DNA of 64,000 nucleotides from Alphaproteobacteria bacterium. GTDB taxonomy: Bacteria > Pseudomonadota > Alphaproteobacteria > UBA8366 > Aestuariispiraceae. A model generated the notes under the pieces. It made no database searches. It saw nothing but the letters and a program-made list of their open reading frames with translations, and had not been told where the DNA came from. Below, in pieces: positions 17,409 through 26,777 of the stretch; position 1 is the first letter of the stretch; every line of letters starts with the position of its first letter. The translations under genes were made by a program, and so were the position numbers. The stretch lies in contig JASJDC010000003.1 of assembly GCA_030065235.1 (NCBI GenBank), positions 62,001 through 126,000 of the forward strand. The letters run 5' to 3'.

Positions 17409-18971
17409 ATGGCGCCGCGCGTCGCCTTGGCCGGAATGATTCTCGAATCCAATCGCTTTGCCAAGCCTGCCGAGCGTACGGATTTCACCGGCTTCGTCTG
17501 GGAGGAGGGCGCGGCGCTGCTGGCGGCGGCGCGGGCGGAGACCTCGGCGATTGCGCCGGAATTCAGCGCGTTTGTTCAGGCGATGGACGCGACGGGTCCC
17601 TGGCGCCCGATCCCGTGTCTTCTTGCGGCGAGCCATCCCGCCGGGCCGGTTCGGGAGGCGGTCTTTACCGAGGTGGCTGAGACGATTCTTCAGACCCTGC
17701 GCGAGGCCGGTCCGCTCGAAGCGGTTTATCTCTGTAATCACGGCGCGATGGTGGCCGAGCATCTGCACGACCCGGATGGCGAGCTTGTGCGTCTGGTGCG
17801 CGAGGTTGTCGGGCCTGAGCCGCTCATCATTATGACGCTCGATCTTCACGCCAATATCTCCGAACGTATGGTGCGCGATCTCGACCTCGTTGTCGGATAC
17901 CGCACCAACCCGCATGTCGATATGATCGAGCGCGGGGAGGAGGCGGCCTTTTCGCTCCGCAGAAGTCTCGCTAGCGACGCCCGTCCGAAACTGGCGCTTG
18001 TGAAGCCGCCGATCGCGCCCGCCTCGGTCACGCTGCTGACGGCGACCGGGCCCTATGCCGATCTGATCGACTATGGTCAGCGGCGTCAGGCCGAATTGGG
18101 CGGGTCGATCCTTAATGTCTCTATCTTTGGGAATTTCATCTTCTCTGACACGCCGGACAATACGCTGTCCGTGGTGGTCGCGGCCCGAGAGGATGCGGCT
18201 GCGGCGCAAGATCTGGCGGATGAGATCGCGGCGTTGGCCTGGTCGATGCGGGAGCGGTTCCAGCGGCGTCTGACTTCGCTGGACGAGGCGGTCGGCCTTG
18301 CCTGCGACACGGATCGCGACCCGGTGATCTTCTCGGACGCCGGCGATAATCCCGGCGGCGGCGGCAGCGGCCGGACGACGGAGCTTCTGGAAGCGCTGTA
18401 CGAGGCGGGCGCGCAAGACGTGCTCTATGGCTCCTTCTACGATCCGGACCTAGCGGCGGAAGGGCACGCAGGCGGCGTAGGATCGGTCTTTACTGCGCGC
18501 TTCAACCGAAACCGAGGCGCGCGTGAAGACGCGCCGCCGTGGGAAGCCTGGGACGAACCCTTCGCGGCGGAGGCTGAAGTGCTCGCGCTGGGTGAGAGCG
18601 ACGTGGTCGGTCTGGGCGGCCTGACAAAGGGACGCCGGATGGCGTTGGGCAAGACGGCGGCGCTGCGTCTTGGCGGTATCGTGGTTGTGGTGATTTCTGA
18701 CCGGACCCAGACGTCCGATCCGATCTTCTTCCAGATGCTCGGCCTGGATATCGCAGCGGCGAAGACGGTGGTGGTGAAATCGCGCGGGCATTTCCGGGCC
18801 GGCTTCGCGCCCTGGTTCCCGCCCGAACGGGTCTATGAGGTCGATACGGCGGGCCTGACCAGCCCGGTCCTGTCGCGCTGGCCCTTCAAGCATATTCCCC
18901 GGCCGAGCTATCCGCTCGACCCGGACGCCGAATGGCTGCGGGCGCCCGACCTGGGTCAAGCGCGGCAATAG
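17409..18971 (+). CDS. M81 family metallopeptidase (MlrC-like)
   Basis: A 520-residue protein matching the MlrC/M81 family in length and motifs. The N-terminus MAPRVALAGMILESNRF is typical. Likely zinc ligands lie in DLHANIS (about residues 145-151) and TNPHVDM (about 166-172), with CNHGAM near 116 as another conserved patch. MlrC finishes microcystin breakdown in Sphingomonads, but most family members have unknown amide substrates. No signal peptide is present. Its 3' end overlaps the convergent M20 gene by 16 bases. Confidence 0.88.
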   Translation: MAPRVALAGMILESNRFAKPAERTDFTGFVWEEGAALLAAARAETSAIAPEFSAFVQAMDATGPWRPIPCLLAASHPAGPVREAVFTEVAETILQTLREAGPLEAVYLCNHGAMVAEHLHDPDGELVRLVREVVGPEPLIIMTLDLHANISERMVRDLDLVVGYRTNPHVDMIERGEEAAFSLRRSLASDARPKLALVKPPIAPASVTLLTATGPYADLIDYGQRRQAELGGSILNVSIFGNFIFSDTPDNTLSVVVAAREDAAAAQDLADEIAALAWSMRERFQRRLTSLDEAVGLACDTDRDPVIFSDAGDNPGGGGSGRTTELLEALYEAGAQDVLYGSFYDPDLAAEGHAGGVGSVFTARFNRNRGAREDAPPWEAWDEPFAAEAEVLALGESDVVGLGGLTKGRRMALGKTAALRLGGIVVVVISDRTQTSDPIFFQMLGLDIAAAKTVVVKSRGHFRAGFAPWFPPERVYEVDTAGLTSPVLSRWPFKHIPRPSYPLDPDAEWLRAPDLGQARQ

Positions 18972-20119
18972 CCGATCAGGGCGGATAGGAAGCGGTTGCA
19001 CGCGTCCAACTGCGCAATCTCGACGAATTCGTCAGGCTTGTGCGCTCGGTCGATAGAGCCGGGGCCGATTACAACGGTCGGGATCCCAATCTCTGAAATC
19101 AGCCCGCTTTCCGTGCCGAACGCAACTTTGTGGTGGCTGTTTCGGTTGCTCAAATGTTTGGCGATGGTGACGATCTCCGCCTCGGCGTCCGTCGCCAGAC
19201 CCGGCACGGACGAGATCGGCTCGAAATCAATCCCGCAGCTCGGATCGACCGCTCGCATGGCGGGTTCCAGTTCTGACTGCGCGTGGGCGATCACCTCATC
19301 GACCAGTGCGTCGGGGTCGTCTTCCGCGATGGCCCGGAACTCGAAATCCAGATAGGCGTTTTCCGGCACGACGTTGAGCTGCACGCCGCCGCGCAGCAAG
19401 CCGACATGAGCCGTCGTGTGCGGGACGTCGTAGAGCGCGTCGCGTGGCCCTTCTTGCTGCAGCCGCCGGCCGATATCGGAAATGAAGACGGTCAAGCGGG
19501 CGGCGTATTCGGCGGCGTTCACCGCTTCCGGCGCCAGGGAGGAGTGTCCGGCGCGGCCGCGTATGGTCGCCCGAACCGATCGTTTCGACTTGTGCCCGAT
19601 GATCACCCGCATGCTGGTCGGCTCGCCCACGAAACAGCCGAGCGGGCGGACTTTCCATCCGCGCATCTCTTCGAGGGCCGACCGGACGCCGACGCAGCCG
19701 ACCTCTTCGTCATAGGAGAACAGAAGGTGCAGCGGGTATTTGAGCGGCCCTGCAACCATCTGCGGGACGGCGGCCAGCGCGCAGGCGAGAAACCCCTTCA
19801 TATCGGAGGCGCCGCGCCCCCAGATCCGACCGTCATGAACAGCGCCTTTGAAAGGGTCGACCGTCCAATCCTGGTCGTCCACCGGCACCACATCGGTATG
19901 GCCGGAGAGCACAAAGCCCGGCCGGTCGCGTCCGCCGACCGATGCGATCAGGTTCGCTTTCTGACCCGTTTCATCAAAGACCCGCTCGCAAGGAATTCCG
20001 AAACCGCCGAGATAATCTTCGACCCAATCCAACAGGGCGAGATTGGAGAGATGGCTGGTCGTGTCGAAGCGGATGAGCTCTGTAAGGATAGACTGTGCGT
20101 CAGGCTGTTGTGCTGTCAT
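18956..20119 (-). CDS. M20 family deacetylase (ArgE/DapE-like)
   Basis: A 387-residue M20 metallohydrolase. The metal-binding motifs are SGHTDVVPVDD (about residues 76-86), DMKGF with the bridging Asp, and YDEEVGC with the catalytic Glu and a metal Glu. It is close to acetylornithine deacetylase in length. The start is set at 20119, where ATGA overlaps the LysR stop; an ATG at 20134 would give a longer overlap. Being coupled to the LysR gene and near the AstE-like and M81 hydrolases, it probably acts on the same N-acyl compound and not in arginine synthesis. Confidence 0.87.
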   Translation of the reverse strand: MTAQQPDAQSILTELIRFDTTSHLSNLALLDWVEDYLGGFGIPCERVFDETGQKANLIASVGGRDRPGFVLSGHTDVVPVDDQDWTVDPFKGAVHDGRIWGRGASDMKGFLACALAAVPQMVAGPLKYPLHLLFSYDEEVGCVGVRSALEEMRGWKVRPLGCFVGEPTSMRVIIGHKSKRSVRATIRGRAGHSSLAPEAVNAAEYAARLTVFISDIGRRLQQEGPRDALYDVPHTTAHVGLLRGGVQLNVVPENAYLDFEFRAIAEDDPDALVDEVIAHAQSELEPAMRAVDPSCGIDFEPISSVPGLATDAEAEIVTIAKHLSNRNSHHKVAFGTESGLISEIGIPTVVIGPGSIDRAHKPDEFVEIAQLDACNRFLSALIGYCRA

Positions 20120-21027
20120 ATCGGCTCCGACCACGGGTCTTGGACAGTGACTTGGCGCGTGTGGCGCATGAAACTCCGCGCGATCGCCGATACGGCTTTG
20201 CCGCGGGGGGTAAGGAAAGAGGTTTGGAAACTCACGGACGGCAAGAACGGGCGGACCTGCACACCTTCAGCGTTTCCCGACAGAACGGGGAAAGGGTTTA
20301 ACAGGGCGACTCCCGCCCCGCGTCGAACGAAATCCAACGCCGAAACCGCCGTCGCCGTTTCGATCTTAATCCGCGGCGCGGCGCCGGCCGACGCAAGAAG
20401 CTGATCGGCCTTGGTTCGGACAATATGCCGTTTGGTCAAGGCGACGAGATCGCGGTTCGCCAAGTCCTGGGCGGTGACCCGATCTTTCGCGCTGAGGTCG
20501 CACCCCTCCGGCATGACGCAGACCAAGGCCGACTGACGGAAAGGAACGCGGCGCACGGCGAAATGCTGAACCATATGATCGGTCACGCCGATATCGAAGC
20601 GCTCCTCGGCGATCCCCGCCACCAGCGCATCCGAGGCGCAAACCTCCAACGAGACGAAAATGTTGGGCTGCATCGACAGAAATGAGTCGAGTTTCGCCTG
20701 CAGGAAATTATGGGCGATGGTGGTGGGCGCGACTATCTTAAGTCGGTCCCGCGGCTCTGCCGAGGCGTCCTGCCCGTCGATTTCCGCCAGCGCCGCCAGG
20801 ATCGGATCGATCGCTTCATTTAGGCGCAGCGCCTCCGCCGTCGGTTCGAGGCGCCCGGACTCGCGGACAAAAAGCAGATGGCCGTTACGCGCCTCCAGGC
20901 TGGCGATGGCGCGGCTGATCGCCGATTGCGAGACCGAGAGCTGCCGTGCGGCGGCCGTTGTCGTGCCGGCGGTGATCATGGCCCGAAGCGCTTCATATTC
21001 TCTCAGGGAATGCCAATTCTTTCTCAT
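20116..21027 (-). CDS. LysR-family transcriptional regulator
   Basis: A 303-residue LysR-type regulator. The winged helix-turn-helix is at about residues 1-62 (LSVSQSAISRAIASLEARNG) and the effector-binding domain at about 90-295. It is divergent from the peptide-binding-protein gene with 163 bases between and overlaps the M20 gene by 4 bases. LysR proteins usually control the divergent promoter and their own, so this is the likely regulator of the transporter-hydrolase locus. The effector is probably the imported compound or a breakdown product. Confidence 0.92.
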   Translation of the reverse strand: MRKNWHSLREYEALRAMITAGTTTAAARQLSVSQSAISRAIASLEARNGHLLFVRESGRLEPTAEALRLNEAIDPILAALAEIDGQDASAEPRDRLKIVAPTTIAHNFLQAKLDSFLSMQPNIFVSLEVCASDALVAGIAEERFDIGVTDHMVQHFAVRRVPFRQSALVCVMPEGCDLSAKDRVTAQDLANRDLVALTKRHIVRTKADQLLASAGAAPRIKIETATAVSALDFVRRGAGVALLNPFPVLSGNAEGVQVRPFLPSVSFQTSFLTPRGKAVSAIARSFMRHTRQVTVQDPWSEPI

Positions 21028-21071
21028 GAGGAGTTATTCTCTTCACCCGCCTGCTGCAACCGACAGGGCGC

Positions 21072-21143
21072 TCATAAAACTATGATAAAACTGCATTGAT
21101 ATTTCTGTTTCGCCGTCACCGATGAATAGGTAGCATTCCTACC
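21072..21143. promoter_or_regulatory. Possible LysR operator region between divergent genes
   Basis: Two inverted repeats lie between the LysR gene and the binding-protein gene: TCATA-N4-TATGA at 21072-21085 and GGTAG-N5-CTACC at 21129-21143. The motif ATAAAACT is also repeated directly at 21074-21081 and 21085-21092, one helical turn apart. Such spaced sites fit LysR-type control, but binding is inferred. Confidence 0.45.
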
Positions 21144-21190
21144 GTCGCCGCTGAACAGAAAGCAAGGCGAACTTACCGGGAGAAGGCTTC

Positions 21191-22765
21191 ATGAAAAAAA
21201 TCGGATTAATCGGTGTGGCCGGTCTGTGCATGCTGGCGAGCGCCGCGCATGCTGAAAAGCTCACCATCGGGCTGGCGTCGGAACCGACGGCGATGGACCC
21301 GCATTTTCACAATCTCGGGCCGAACAACGCTGTCGCTCGACACATCTATGACAACCTGATCAATCAGGACGACAAGCAGCGTCTGACGCCGGGCTTGGCG
21401 GTGTCCTGGGCGCCGATCGACGATCTGACCTGGGAGTTCAAGCTGCGCCAAGGCGTCACGTTCCATGATGGGTCTGCGTTCAACGCCGACGATGTGATCT
21501 GCAGCTTCACCCGGGCGCCGGATGTACCGAACTCGCCATCCAGTTTCGGGACCTACACCAAGGGCAAGACGGCGGTGAGGATTGACGACTTTACGGTCCA
21601 TTTCAAAACCGCGGAGCCGTATCCCTTAATGGGCAACGACCTCTCAACTATTTCGATCGTGTCGGACACGGTTGGCTGTGGCGCGACCACCGAGGAGTTC
21701 AACGCGGGAACCGCCGCAATCGGCACCGGCCCGTTTAAGTTTGCCGACTATAAACCCGGCGAAGCCATCACGGTGACCCGGAATGACGATTATTGGGGCG
21801 ACAAGCCGGTCTGGTCGGAAGTGGAAATGCGCCCGATCAAATCCGGTCCGTCGCGTGTCGCGGCGTTGTTGGCCGGCGACGTGGACATGATCGCGGGCGT
21901 GCCGACGACGGATATTCAGACGCTTGGCGAGAACGCCGATCTGCAATTGTCGCAAGGCGTCTCGAACCGTGTGATCTATCTGCATATGGATCAGTTCCGG
22001 GAGAACTCGCCCCACGTGAAGGCCAATGGCGGCGGCGACATCAAGAACCCGCTGATGGATGTGCGGGTGCGCAAGGCGATCTCGATGGCGATCAACCGAG
22101 ACGCGATCGTGGACCGCGTGATGGAAGGCGTTGCGATCAAGGCGGGCCAGCTTCTGCCGGAAGGCTTCTTTGGCGTGTCTCCGAACCTCCAGCCGGTGGA
22201 ATACGACCCGGAGGGCGCCAAGGCGCTGCTGGCGGAAGCGGGCTATGGCGACGGCTTTGAGATGACGATCCACGGCCCGAACGATCGTTACATCAACGAC
22301 GCCCGGATCGCCGAAGCCATCGGTCAGATGCTGACCCGGATCGGGATCAAGACGTCGGTCGAGACGATGCCGCGGTCGGTCTATTTCTCGCGCGCGTCGC
22401 GGGGTGGCGAAGACGGGCTGCCGGAATTCAGCTTCATTCTGGTCGGCTGGGGCGCCGGATCGGGCGAGGCCTCTTCGCCGCTGAAATCGCTGATCCATAC
22501 GTTCGATGCGGATCGCGGCTTCGGCTCGTCGAACCGGGGCCGTCATTCGAACCCCGAAATCGATGCGACAATCGAGGAAGCGTTGCGGACCGTCGATGAC
22601 GCCGCGCGTCAGGACCTGCTGGCCAAGGCGACGGAACTGGCGATTGAGAATGTCGCGATCATTCCGACGCATTTCCAGGTCAATACCTGGGCCGCGAAAA
22701 AGGGCCTGCGCTATGTCGCGCGCACCGACGAGTACACGCTCGCGATTGGGGTCGTGAAAGAGTAG
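21191..22765 (+). CDS. ABC peptide transporter substrate-binding protein (DppA-like)
   Basis: A 524-residue family 5 solute-binding protein. A Sec signal peptide covers residues 1-21, with cleavage after AHA. The mature start EKLTIGLASEPTAMDPHFHN is typical of the family, as is ARHIYDNLINQD. It would deliver a peptide, opine or other amide compound to the permeases that follow. A 106-base gap separates it from the first permease. Ligand specificity cannot be read from the sequence. Confidence 0.93.
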   Translation: MKKIGLIGVAGLCMLASAAHAEKLTIGLASEPTAMDPHFHNLGPNNAVARHIYDNLINQDDKQRLTPGLAVSWAPIDDLTWEFKLRQGVTFHDGSAFNADDVICSFTRAPDVPNSPSSFGTYTKGKTAVRIDDFTVHFKTAEPYPLMGNDLSTISIVSDTVGCGATTEEFNAGTAAIGTGPFKFADYKPGEAITVTRNDDYWGDKPVWSEVEMRPIKSGPSRVAALLAGDVDMIAGVPTTDIQTLGENADLQLSQGVSNRVIYLHMDQFRENSPHVKANGGGDIKNPLMDVRVRKAISMAINRDAIVDRVMEGVAIKAGQLLPEGFFGVSPNLQPVEYDPEGAKALLAEAGYGDGFEMTIHGPNDRYINDARIAEAIGQMLTRIGIKTSVETMPRSVYFSRASRGGEDGLPEFSFILVGWGAGSGEASSPLKSLIHTFDADRGFGSSNRGRHSNPEIDATIEEALRTVDDAARQDLLAKATELAIENVAIIPTHFQVNTWAAKKGLRYVARTDEYTLAIGVVKE

Positions 22766-22871
22766 GGCGGATTCAATCTGGACGCGGTGGGGCGGCTTGG
22801 CGTCGCTCCACTGCGGGCCTCCCGCTTTCCCCACGATATCGCCTCACACTGTCTGAAAGGCGCGCGCGACC

Positions 22872-23849
22872 GTGTCGGTTTTCATCATCAGACGTCTGAT
22901 CCAGGCGAGCCTTGTCGTCTTCCTGATGTCGTTGATCGTCTTCTTCGGCGTCAACGTGGTCGGCGATCCGGTCTATATGCTGATCAGCCCGGACGCGGAT
23001 CAGGCGGAAATCCAAGCCACTATCGCACGGCTCGGACTCGACCGGCCGATCCATGAACAGTATCTGCTGTTCTTGGATGGCGCGTGGCGGGGCGATCTTG
23101 GCAATTCCTTCGTATTCGGCGAGCCGGCTCTGAGGCTTATCCTGCATCACATGCCGGCGACGCTGGAACTGGCCTTCACGGCCCTGGCCATGGCGATCGT
23201 AATCGGCATTCCGCTCGGTCTCTATGCCGGCCTATATCCGGATCAGGCGGTTTCCAAAGGCATCATGGCCGGGTCCATTCTCGGCTTCTCACTACCGACA
23301 TTTTGGGTCGGACTGATGTTCATCATGCTGTTCGCCGTGGTCCTGGGATGGCTGCCCTCGACCGGGCGCGGCGATACAGCGACCTTCCTCGGGATCGAGT
23401 CCAGCTTGTTCACGCTCGACGGCCTGTCCCACATCCTGCTGCCGGCGCTCAATCTGGCGCTTCTGAAAATCTCGCTCGCCATCCGTCTGACCCGCGCCGG
23501 GGTGCGCGAGGCGATGGGCCAGGACTATGTCAAATTCGCCCGCGCCAAGGGGATTTCCACCAAACGGATCATTCTGGTTCATGTGATGAAGAACATCATG
23601 ATCCCGGTGGTGACGGTGATGGGTCTGGAATTCGGCGCTTTGGTCGCCTTCTCGGTCGTCACCGAATCCATCTTCGCCTGGCCGGGTATGGGCAAACTCT
23701 TGATCGATGCGATCCTCCAGCTCGATCGTCCGATCGTGGTCGCCTATCTGATGATCATCGTGCTGTTCTTCGTGGTGATCAATCTGCTGGTCGATATCGT
23801 CTATTCCATCCTCGACCCTCGGGTCCGTTTGCAGGATCAAGGCGCATGA
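22872..23849 (+). CDS. ABC peptide transporter permease (DppB-like)
   Basis: A 325-residue permease with an N-terminal membrane helix (about residues 9-30), a periplasmic segment, and five further helices. The coupling loop reads VKFARAKGISTKRIILVHVMKN, near residues 218-239, matching the Dpp/Opp EAA motif. It starts at a GTG (22872) and overlaps the next permease by 4 bases (ATGA). It is half of the inner-membrane channel. Confidence 0.93.
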   Translation: MSVFIIRRLIQASLVVFLMSLIVFFGVNVVGDPVYMLISPDADQAEIQATIARLGLDRPIHEQYLLFLDGAWRGDLGNSFVFGEPALRLILHHMPATLELAFTALAMAIVIGIPLGLYAGLYPDQAVSKGIMAGSILGFSLPTFWVGLMFIMLFAVVLGWLPSTGRGDTATFLGIESSLFTLDGLSHILLPALNLALLKISLAIRLTRAGVREAMGQDYVKFARAKGISTKRIILVHVMKNIMIPVVTVMGLEFGALVAFSVVTESIFAWPGMGKLLIDAILQLDRPIVVAYLMIIVLFFVVINLLVDIVYSILDPRVRLQDQGA

Positions 23850-24787
23850 GCGACGCGACGGCAGAAGCGGCGCCCCCAGAAGCGACAATACAACCGGTAG
23901 ACGCGGAGACGCCGTTTCAGCGCTTCGTCTCCGAGTTTCTCGACAGCAAGGTCGCGACCGCGGCTTTTCTGTTCCTGCTGGCGATTATCGCACTGGCGAT
24001 CTTCGCTCCGTGGATCACGCCGCAAAACCCCTACGATCTGGCGCAGGTCGATGTATTGGACGGTCGCTTGGCGCCGGGATCGGAGGCTTTCGCCGGCTAC
24101 ACGATGTGGCTGGGCTCGGACGGGGCGGGGCGCGATCTGTATTCGGCCATTCTCTATGGGTTGCGCATCTCGCTGTCGGTCGGCGTCACCTCCGGCCTCA
24201 TCGCCCTGGTGATCGGCATGGCGGTTGGGCTGCTGGCGGCCTATACCGGCGGCCGCACCGAGAATGTGATCATGCGGATCGTCGATCTGCAGCTTTCTTT
24301 CCCGGCCGCGCTGGTCGCCCTGATGCTGATCGCGATCCTGGGCAAGGGGGTGGATAAGATCATCCTGGCGCTGGTCGTCGCGCAATGGGCCTATTATGCG
24401 CGAACGGTGCGCGCCTCCGCCCTGGTCGAGCGGCACAAGGAATATGTCGAGGCGGCGGCCTGCCTTGGGATCAGCCACGCCCGGATCGTCTTCCGGCATA
24501 TCATGCCGAACTGTCTGGCGCCGCTGATCGTTGTCGGCACGGTCCAGACGGCGTCCGCGATTTCGCTGGAGGCGACCTTGAGCTTTCTCGGTGTCGGCAT
24601 GCCGCAGACGAGTCCCAGCCTGGGCGTGCTGATCGCCAACGGGTTCGAATATATGCTGTCCGGCCGCTACTGGATTTCCGTCTTCCCTGGCGTTGCGCTT
24701 CTGGTCACGGTGGTCTCGATCAACCTTGTCGGCGACCATCTGCGCGACGTGCTCAATCCGCGCCTGAATACCGGCGGCGGCAAGTAG
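23846..24787 (+). CDS. ABC peptide transporter permease (DppC-like)
   Basis: A 313-residue permease. A cytoplasmic acidic N-terminus of about 40 residues precedes the first membrane helix (about 44-62), as in DppC. The EAA-type loop EYVEAAACLGISHARIVFRHIM lies near residues 202-223. The start at 23846 overlaps the previous stop; an upstream reading of the same frame would run through the DppB gene. The ATPase gene begins 17 bases after its stop. Confidence 0.93.
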   Translation: MSDATAEAAPPEATIQPVDAETPFQRFVSEFLDSKVATAAFLFLLAIIALAIFAPWITPQNPYDLAQVDVLDGRLAPGSEAFAGYTMWLGSDGAGRDLYSAILYGLRISLSVGVTSGLIALVIGMAVGLLAAYTGGRTENVIMRIVDLQLSFPAALVALMLIAILGKGVDKIILALVVAQWAYYARTVRASALVERHKEYVEAAACLGISHARIVFRHIMPNCLAPLIVVGTVQTASAISLEATLSFLGVGMPQTSPSLGVLIANGFEYMLSGRYWISVFPGVALLVTVVSINLVGDHLRDVLNPRLNTGGGK

Positions 24788-24804
24788 CGGCGGAACAGGC
24801 GGCG

Positions 24805-25779
24805 ATGAGCAAGACACTGGAAGTCAGCGGCCTGAAGACGCATTTCTTCATGCGGGCCGGGGTCGCCAAGGCCGTGGACGGTGTCGATTTCTCGATCGGC
24901 CCGGGCGAGGTCATGGGGCTTGTCGGCGAGTCCGGATCGGGTAAGTCGATCACCGGATTTTCGATCATCGGGCTGATTGACCCGCCGGGCCGAATCGTCG
25001 AAGGCTCGATCCGCTTCAAGGGTGCGGAAATCGCGAATGCGCCGGAGGAGACGCTCCGCACCCTGCGCGGCAATCGGATCGCCATGATCTTCCAAGATCC
25101 GATGATGACCCTGAACCCGGTTCTGCGCGTCGATACGCAGATGATTGAGGCTCTGCAGGCGCATAAGAAGATCGGCCGCCATGACGCCTGGACCAAGGCG
25201 CGCGACACGCTGGGACTGGTCGGCATTCCCGCGCCGGACGAGCGGATGCGCGCCTACCCGCATCAATTGTCCGGCGGGATGCGTCAAAGGGTGGCCATCG
25301 CCACCGCCTTCCTCAACGAGCCGGACCTGATCATCGCCGATGAACCGACGACGGCGCTGGATGTCACAATCCAGGGTCAGATCATTCATGAGGCCCAGGA
25401 GCTCTGTCGCCGCAGCGGCGCATCGCTGATCTGGATCACCCACGATCTCGCTGTCGTCGCCGGCATCGCCGACCATATCTCGGTCATGTATGCGGGCAGG
25501 ATTGTCGAGCAGGGCGACATCGACGATGTGATCGATCGGCCGGCGCATCCCTACACGGTCGGCCTGTTGGGGTCGGTGCCGACGGCCAACAATCGCGGCC
25601 AGAAGCTGTATCAGATCCGGGGCATGGCGCCGAACATCCTGGCTCTGCCGACCGGCTGCGCCTTCAAGGAGCGTTGCCCGAGGCGCAGCCCTGACTGCGA
25701 GACCAGCCCGGAGGCGACGACGCGCGGGGAGAAGATCTATCGCTGCCACCATCCGCATCTTGAGGCTGTAGAGGCATGA
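24805..25779 (+). CDS. ABC peptide transporter ATPase (DppD/OppD-like)
   Basis: A 324-residue ATPase with Walker A GESGSGKS (about 41-48), signature LSGGMRQR, Walker B LIIADEPTTALD and H-switch WITHDLAV, all intact. The C-terminal oligopeptide-transporter domain carries Cys residues (CAFKERCPRRSPDC, then CHHP), a pattern found in OppD/DppD. It couples ATP hydrolysis to import through the two permeases and overlaps the partner ATPase by 4 bases. Confidence 0.93.
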   Translation: MSKTLEVSGLKTHFFMRAGVAKAVDGVDFSIGPGEVMGLVGESGSGKSITGFSIIGLIDPPGRIVEGSIRFKGAEIANAPEETLRTLRGNRIAMIFQDPMMTLNPVLRVDTQMIEALQAHKKIGRHDAWTKARDTLGLVGIPAPDERMRAYPHQLSGGMRQRVAIATAFLNEPDLIIADEPTTALDVTIQGQIIHEAQELCRRSGASLIWITHDLAVVAGIADHISVMYAGRIVEQGDIDDVIDRPAHPYTVGLLGSVPTANNRGQKLYQIRGMAPNILALPTGCAFKERCPRRSPDCETSPEATTRGEKIYRCHHPHLEAVEA

Positions 25780-26777
25780 GCGCGCCTTTGCTTGAAATCC
25801 GCAATGTCAGCAAGCGGTTTGTTCGGCGCCTCGATCTCGCCGGCAAGATCGCCTCGCGTCTCGGCGCCGGCGTCTCCGAAGAGACCGTGCATGCGGTCGA
25901 TAATGTCTCGTTTTCGATCGCGAAAGGCGAGGTCGTCGGTCTGGTCGGCGAATCCGGTTGCGGCAAGTCCACGCTGGGGCGCGTGGTGGCGGGCATCCAC
26001 AAGCCGACCGAGGGCCAGGTCTTTTTCGAGGGGCAGGATGTCGCCGCCCTGACCGGCGCCCGGAAACGGGAGGCGACGCTGGCGATTCAGATGATCTTCC
26101 AGGACCCGTTCGCCAGCCTGAACCCGCGCATGCGGGTCGAGGACATTATCGGCGAGGCCCCCGTATATCACGGCCTGACCACGCGCGCGGGCGCGGCGTC
26201 CTATGTCGACGAGATCATGACCAAGGTCGGCCTCGACCCCAGCCTGAAGAAACGCTACCCGCATCAGTTTTCCGGCGGGCAGCGACAGCGGATCGGTATT
26301 GCGCGCGCCCTTGCGGTCAAGCCGAAATTCCTGGTTTGCGACGAGGCGATCGCGGCGCTCGATGTGTCGATCCAGGCGCAGGTGATCAACCTCTTCATGG
26401 ATCTGCGGGAAGAGTTCGACCTGACTTACCTGTTCATCAGCCATGATCTCAGTGTCGTCGAGCATATCGCCGATCGGGTCGTGATCATGTATCTGGGCCG
26501 CGTCGTGGAAAGCGCCGGAACCGAGAATGTCTTCGAGCGTCCGGTGCATCCCTATACCAGCGCGCTTTTGGCAGAGGCCCCGCGCCTGGACCAACGCAAA
26601 CGGGCGTTCGTGCCGATCAAGGGCGAAATCCCGTCGCCGCTGGAGCCGCCGCATGGCTGTCACTTCCACCCGCGCTGCCCGCATGCCGTGCCGGAATGTT
26701 CGGCGGACCCGCCGGCCCTGGAAACGGTGCGGACCGACCATGTCGCCGCCTGTCACCTGCGCGGGCGGTTCGTCTGA
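25776..26777 (+). CDS. ABC peptide transporter ATPase (DppF/OppF-like)
   Basis: A 333-residue partner ATPase. Walker A is GESGCGKS (about 61-68), signature FSGGQRQR, Walker B FLVCDEAIAALD (DEA in place of the common DEP) and H-switch FISHDLSV. The C-terminal domain also has the Cys pattern CHFHPRCPHAVPEC. The stop is followed directly by the start of the amidohydrolase gene, so that gene is in the same transcript. Confidence 0.93.
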   Translation: MSAPLLEIRNVSKRFVRRLDLAGKIASRLGAGVSEETVHAVDNVSFSIAKGEVVGLVGESGCGKSTLGRVVAGIHKPTEGQVFFEGQDVAALTGARKREATLAIQMIFQDPFASLNPRMRVEDIIGEAPVYHGLTTRAGAASYVDEIMTKVGLDPSLKKRYPHQFSGGQRQRIGIARALAVKPKFLVCDEAIAALDVSIQAQVINLFMDLREEFDLTYLFISHDLSVVEHIADRVVIMYLGRVVESAGTENVFERPVHPYTSALLAEAPRLDQRKRAFVPIKGEIPSPLEPPHGCHFHPRCPHAVPECSADPPALETVRTDHVAACHLRGRFV

